7,626 nucleotides of DNA from Patescibacteria group bacterium (GTDB taxonomy: Bacteria; Patescibacteriota; Minisyncoccia; Phycocordibacterales; UBA12079), in contig JAHJLO010000102.1 in NCBI GenBank assembly GCA_018821685.1, positions 1 through 7,626 on the forward strand. The letters run 5' to 3'. Shown here one piece after another: positions 5,285 to 7,626 of the stretch. The notes beneath the pieces are model-generated. The model did not search any database, was not told the origin of the DNA, and saw nothing but the letters and a program-made list of their open reading frames with translations. Position numbers and translations under genes: made by a program. How positions within the stretch are numbered: the stretch's first letter is position 1; each line of letters opens with the position of its first letter.

Positions 5285-6337
5285 ATGGACATATTAAAAA
5301 TATTTTTACCTTGGATTATTGCTTTCTTCGTAGGAATGGCGATAACTCCTTTTGTTACACATTATTTGTATAAATATAAAATGTGGAAGAAAACCTCTGG
5401 CAACGCTGGTGGTCTTGGTGATGATAAAGGAACTCCTATTTTTAATGAATTACACAAAGAAAAAGAAACAGGAACCCCAAGGATGGGAGGAATTATTATT
5501 TGGGGGTCTGCTTTAATAACAATTTTTATATTTTGGTTTTTCTCTTTTTTCTTTCCCGATGAATTGACTACAAAACTTGATTTTATGAGTAGAAATCAGA
5601 CATGGTTACCGTTGTTCACGTTAGTTTCTGCGTCTCTATTAGGGCTTGCAGACGACCTTTTGCTCATATTTAACAAAGGTACTTATATGGCGGGAGGGAT
5701 GCCTTTAAAACTTAGAATTGGGCTTGTTTTGTTGATAGGTTTAATTGGAGGTTGGTGGTTTTACTCTAAATTAGGGGTTTCTTCGATTTCGGTTCCTTTT
5801 GATGGAGTTTTAGAACTAGGAATTTTCTTCATTCCTTTCTTCATGCTAGTTATGTTGGCTTTGTTTTCTTCTGGAGTTATCGATGGTATCGATGGTTTGT
5901 CTGGTGGAGTCATAGCTTCAGTTTTTTCAGCCTATGCCGGAATTGCTTTTTTTCAGAATCAAATTGATTTAGCCGCATTTTGTGCTGTGATTGTTGGAGG
6001 TACCTTAGCTTTTCTTTGGTTTAATATTCCACCGGCAAGATTTTATATGTCAGAAACTGGAATTCTTGGGTTAACAACAACTCTTACTGTCGTTGCATTT
6101 TTAACCGGACATGTTTTAATTTTACCCATCATTGCTTTTCCTCTTTTTGCTACAGTTTTGTCTAATATTATTCAGGTCGCTTCTAAAAAATTTAGAGGGA
6201 AGAAGGTGTTCCTGGTTGCTCCTATTCATCATCACTTTGAAGCTCTTGGATGGCCTAGCTATAAGGTTGTAATGAGATATTGGGTGATTAGTATTATCTG
6301 TGCGATATTAGGAATGATAATTGCCCTAATTGGATAA
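5285..6337 (+). CDS. mraY: Phospho-N-acetylmuramoyl-pentapeptide transferase, divergent MraY
   Basis: The 350-residue polytopic membrane protein transfers phospho-MurNAc-pentapeptide to undecaprenyl phosphate to make lipid I. Family motifs in order: TGTPRMGG at 62-69, the Asp pair ADDLL with D123/D124, DGIDGL at 200-205, the cytoplasmic loop ending PPARFYMSETG at 249-259, and the MraY-specific histidine motif APIHHHFEALGW at 312-323 (H315-H317). About ten hydrophobic segments and the length are normal. Two sites depart from the usual pattern: the Asn residues of the NAVNLTDGLDG motif are replaced (FSSGVIDGIDG at 194-204), and the conserved Asp of the FMGDTG motif is Glu257. The histidine motif argues for MraY rather than a WecA or TagO relative. 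It is the last gene of the scp cluster and ends just before a bidirectional terminator. Confidence 0.9.
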   Translation: MDILKIFLPWIIAFFVGMAITPFVTHYLYKYKMWKKTSGNAGGLGDDKGTPIFNELHKEKETGTPRMGGIIIWGSALITIFIFWFFSFFFPDELTTKLDFMSRNQTWLPLFTLVSASLLGLADDLLLIFNKGTYMAGGMPLKLRIGLVLLIGLIGGWWFYSKLGVSSISVPFDGVLELGIFFIPFFMLVMLALFSSGVIDGIDGLSGGVIASVFSAYAGIAFFQNQIDLAAFCAVIVGGTLAFLWFNIPPARFYMSETGILGLTTTLTVVAFLTGHVLILPIIAFPLFATVLSNIIQVASKKFRGKKVFLVAPIHHHFEALGWPSYKVVMRYWVISIICAILGMIIALIG

Positions 6338-6342
6338 AAAAT

Positions 6343-6382
6343 AAAAAAATAGATGACTCCAAAAGGAGTCATTTATTTTTTT
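6343..6382. terminator. Bidirectional terminator between mraY and the histidine kinase
   Basis: Bases 6343-6360 pair with 6365-6382 in an 18-bp stem around an AAAA loop, with one G-U pair on the plus strand. The GC-containing core is ATGACTCC/GGAGTCAT, and long A and T tracts on the two sides give a U-tract on either strand. It ends both mraY and the converging kinase gene, whose stop codon is only 6 bases away. Confidence 0.9.
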
Positions 6383-6387
6383 ATTTT

Positions 6388-7626
6388 TTAAATTAATTTT
6401 AATTCAATAAAGAAAGTAGAACCTTTTCCTCTTCCTTCGGACTCTGCCCATATTTTACCGTGATGAGCTTCTATTATTGTTTTCGCCAAAAATAGTCCCA
6501 ACCCCGTTCCTTTTATATTGGCATTGTTAGCATTGTCTAATCTTGAAAATTTCTTGAACAATTCTGGAATTTCTTTTTTTGGTAAACCAATGCCAGTATC
6601 TCTAATCATAAGTAGTGCCTTGCCGTCGTCAGTTTTAGAAAGTTTTATTTCAACGGAACCTTTTTCTGTGTATTTTAGAGAGTTATCCAAAATATTTGAT
6701 ATTGCCTGTTTGATCTTTCCTGAATCCATTTTAATTATGTAGTTTTTGTCTAAAATTTCTTCGATTATCTTTATCTTCTTATTTTCGGCGCTTGGTTTAA
6801 TTTCGTTTAAAGCTTGTTCTAGAATTTCACGGAGATTTCCTTTTTCAAAAGAAAAATCTATTTTACCTCTTTCTATTCTTGAAAGATTTAGAAAGTCGTC
6901 AACAATAACTGAAAGAGATTGACTTGATTGAAATAATCTTTCAGCCACCTTCATGACGTCTGCAGAAACTGGTCCGTAGGAACCTTCCATAATCATTGAA
7001 GAATAGCCTTTAAGAGATGCAATCGGAGCTCTTAGTTGGTGTGATGCTATTGAAACAAATTCAGATTTTTGTTTGTCCATTTTCTTAAGTTGAGTGTTAG
7101 CTTCTTTTAAGTCTGTTGCTAACTTTTCGATTTGTTTTCTATCTTGAATATCTTTATAAACGCTTTTTATGATTAAATAACTTAAAAAGACAACGGAAAT
7201 AATAATAAGAGTTTTTATTATCAGTTCGGAAACAGAACTAACAAAAAAGATATCAATAAAAAGATTTATAAAAATAAAAATAATAAATACTTCCACGGCT
7301 ACAATTTTTATATCAAATAATTCATATTTTAATATTGCGTATAAAATAAACGTAACTAGAAATATTGTCATTATATTTCCAAGCCAGTTTAAAGTAAAAA
7401 AACCAAGCCAGGGGAGTATTAAATTTGTTAACATCCCGATGGTTGATGATATTGATGTTCCTAAAAACAGGTATTTAATTTGCTCCTTAGTTAATAGATT
7501 TTTTTCCTTAATATATTTATTTGCTAATATGGCAAACGACAATCCAAATAGTAAAATAAAATGAATGATATAAACATAATATAATTTACCAAAGTAAATT
7601 ATTTTTTCACCTTCTAGTGGTATATC
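6388..7626 (-). CDS. Membrane sensor histidine kinase, partial (N-terminus outside the window)
   Basis: The 412 visible codons are open to the right edge, so the true start lies beyond it; a TTG at 7542 is internal rather than the start. The visible N-terminal part has about five hydrophobic segments (roughly visible residues 15-35, 50-73, 78-100, 107-130 and 135-155). The pattern ILPWLGFFTLNWLG to YAILKYELFDI resembles the 7TM-type sensor region found before HisKA domains. A short coiled linker follows, then HisKA with the phospho-acceptor in SIASHQLRAP (H196), and a complete HATPase domain: N-box NILDNSLKY (N311, N315), DTGIG at 343-347, FKKFSR at 357-362, and GTGLGL at 373-378. It therefore has everything needed for autophosphorylation. 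It has no receiver domain, and no response regulator gene is in view. The signal sensed is unknown. It converges on mraY. Confidence 0.93.
   Translation of the reverse strand, partial: DIPLEGEKIIYFGKLYYVYIIHFILLFGLSFAILANKYIKEKNLLTKEQIKYLFLGTSISSTIGMLTNLILPWLGFFTLNWLGNIMTIFLVTFILYAILKYELFDIKIVAVEVFIIFIFINLFIDIFFVSSVSELIIKTLIIISVVFLSYLIIKSVYKDIQDRKQIEKLATDLKEANTQLKKMDKQKSEFVSIASHQLRAPIASLKGYSSMIMEGSYGPVSADVMKVAERLFQSSQSLSVIVDDFLNLSRIERGKIDFSFEKGNLREILEQALNEIKPSAENKKIKIIEEILDKNYIIKMDSGKIKQAISNILDNSLKYTEKGSVEIKLSKTDDGKALLMIRDTGIGLPKKEIPELFKKFSRLDNANNANIKGTGLGLFLAKTIIEAHHGKIWAESEGRGKGSTFFIELKLI

Noticed and set aside
6518..6742. 74-codon plus-strand frame inside the histidine kinase gene
   Set aside because: It is antisense to the HATPase domain, whose motifs are intact on the minus strand.
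7540..7542. TTG at 7542 as the start of the kinase
   Set aside because: The frame is open to the window edge and upstream codons encode a further membrane segment typical of this sensor type, so the start is outside the window.
1..7626. CRISPR array, insertion sequence or prophage
   Set aside because: No spaced direct repeats, transposase, integrase or phage structural gene was seen on either strand.

Overview
The window is AT-rich bacterial DNA with compact genes, several short small-protein genes and well-formed hairpin terminators. The best guess for the host is a Patescibacteria (CPR) lineage, perhaps Parcubacteria-like. The reasons are a divergent MraY, several core genes that start only 7-15 bases after a -10 box with no Shine-Dalgarno sequence, and many short proteins of unknown family. 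This taxonomic call is an inference. The standard bacterial code fits: no called gene needs TGA read as an amino acid, and all ten visible stops are TAA or TAG.

Layout, left to right. Positions 5-1036 (+) encode a beta-propeller protein resembling glycoside hydrolase families 43/130; its true start may lie before the window. It is closed by a perfect 21-bp hairpin (1124-1168). A GC-richer block of about 95 bases (1169-1264) follows. It matches no gene, can fold as a minus-strand RNA, and resembles a tRNA 3' end in part. Next comes dgkA (1297-1692, +), a small membrane lipid kinase probably acting on undecaprenol, with a -10 box 7 bases before its ATG. The stretch 1693-2116 holds a probable 38-residue membrane protein (1816-1932), a palindrome-flanked -10 box and two terminators.

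Positions 2117-2792 form a divergent pair of small unknown genes: a four-cysteine 76-residue protein (-) and an 86-residue protein (+). Their promoters lie back to back, and both have clear Shine-Dalgarno sites, unlike the other genes here.

Positions 2936-6337 (+) form a tight cluster: scpA, scpB, a D-Ala-D-Ala carboxypeptidase-like penicillin-binding protein, and mraY. It links chromosome condensation and segregation (the Smc-ScpAB complex) with peptidoglycan precursor synthesis and trimming. DgkA fits the same theme because it can regenerate the undecaprenyl phosphate that MraY consumes. Internal -10 boxes suggest that parts of the cluster can also be transcribed separately. A hairpin with A/T tracts on both sides (6343-6382) separates mraY from a converging membrane histidine kinase (-) whose N-terminus runs off the right edge.

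I found no mobile element, CRISPR array, complete tRNA or rRNA. The least explained parts are the 1169-1264 block, the divergent small-gene pair, the 38-residue gene with its palindromic promoter, and the altered active-site motifs of MraY.
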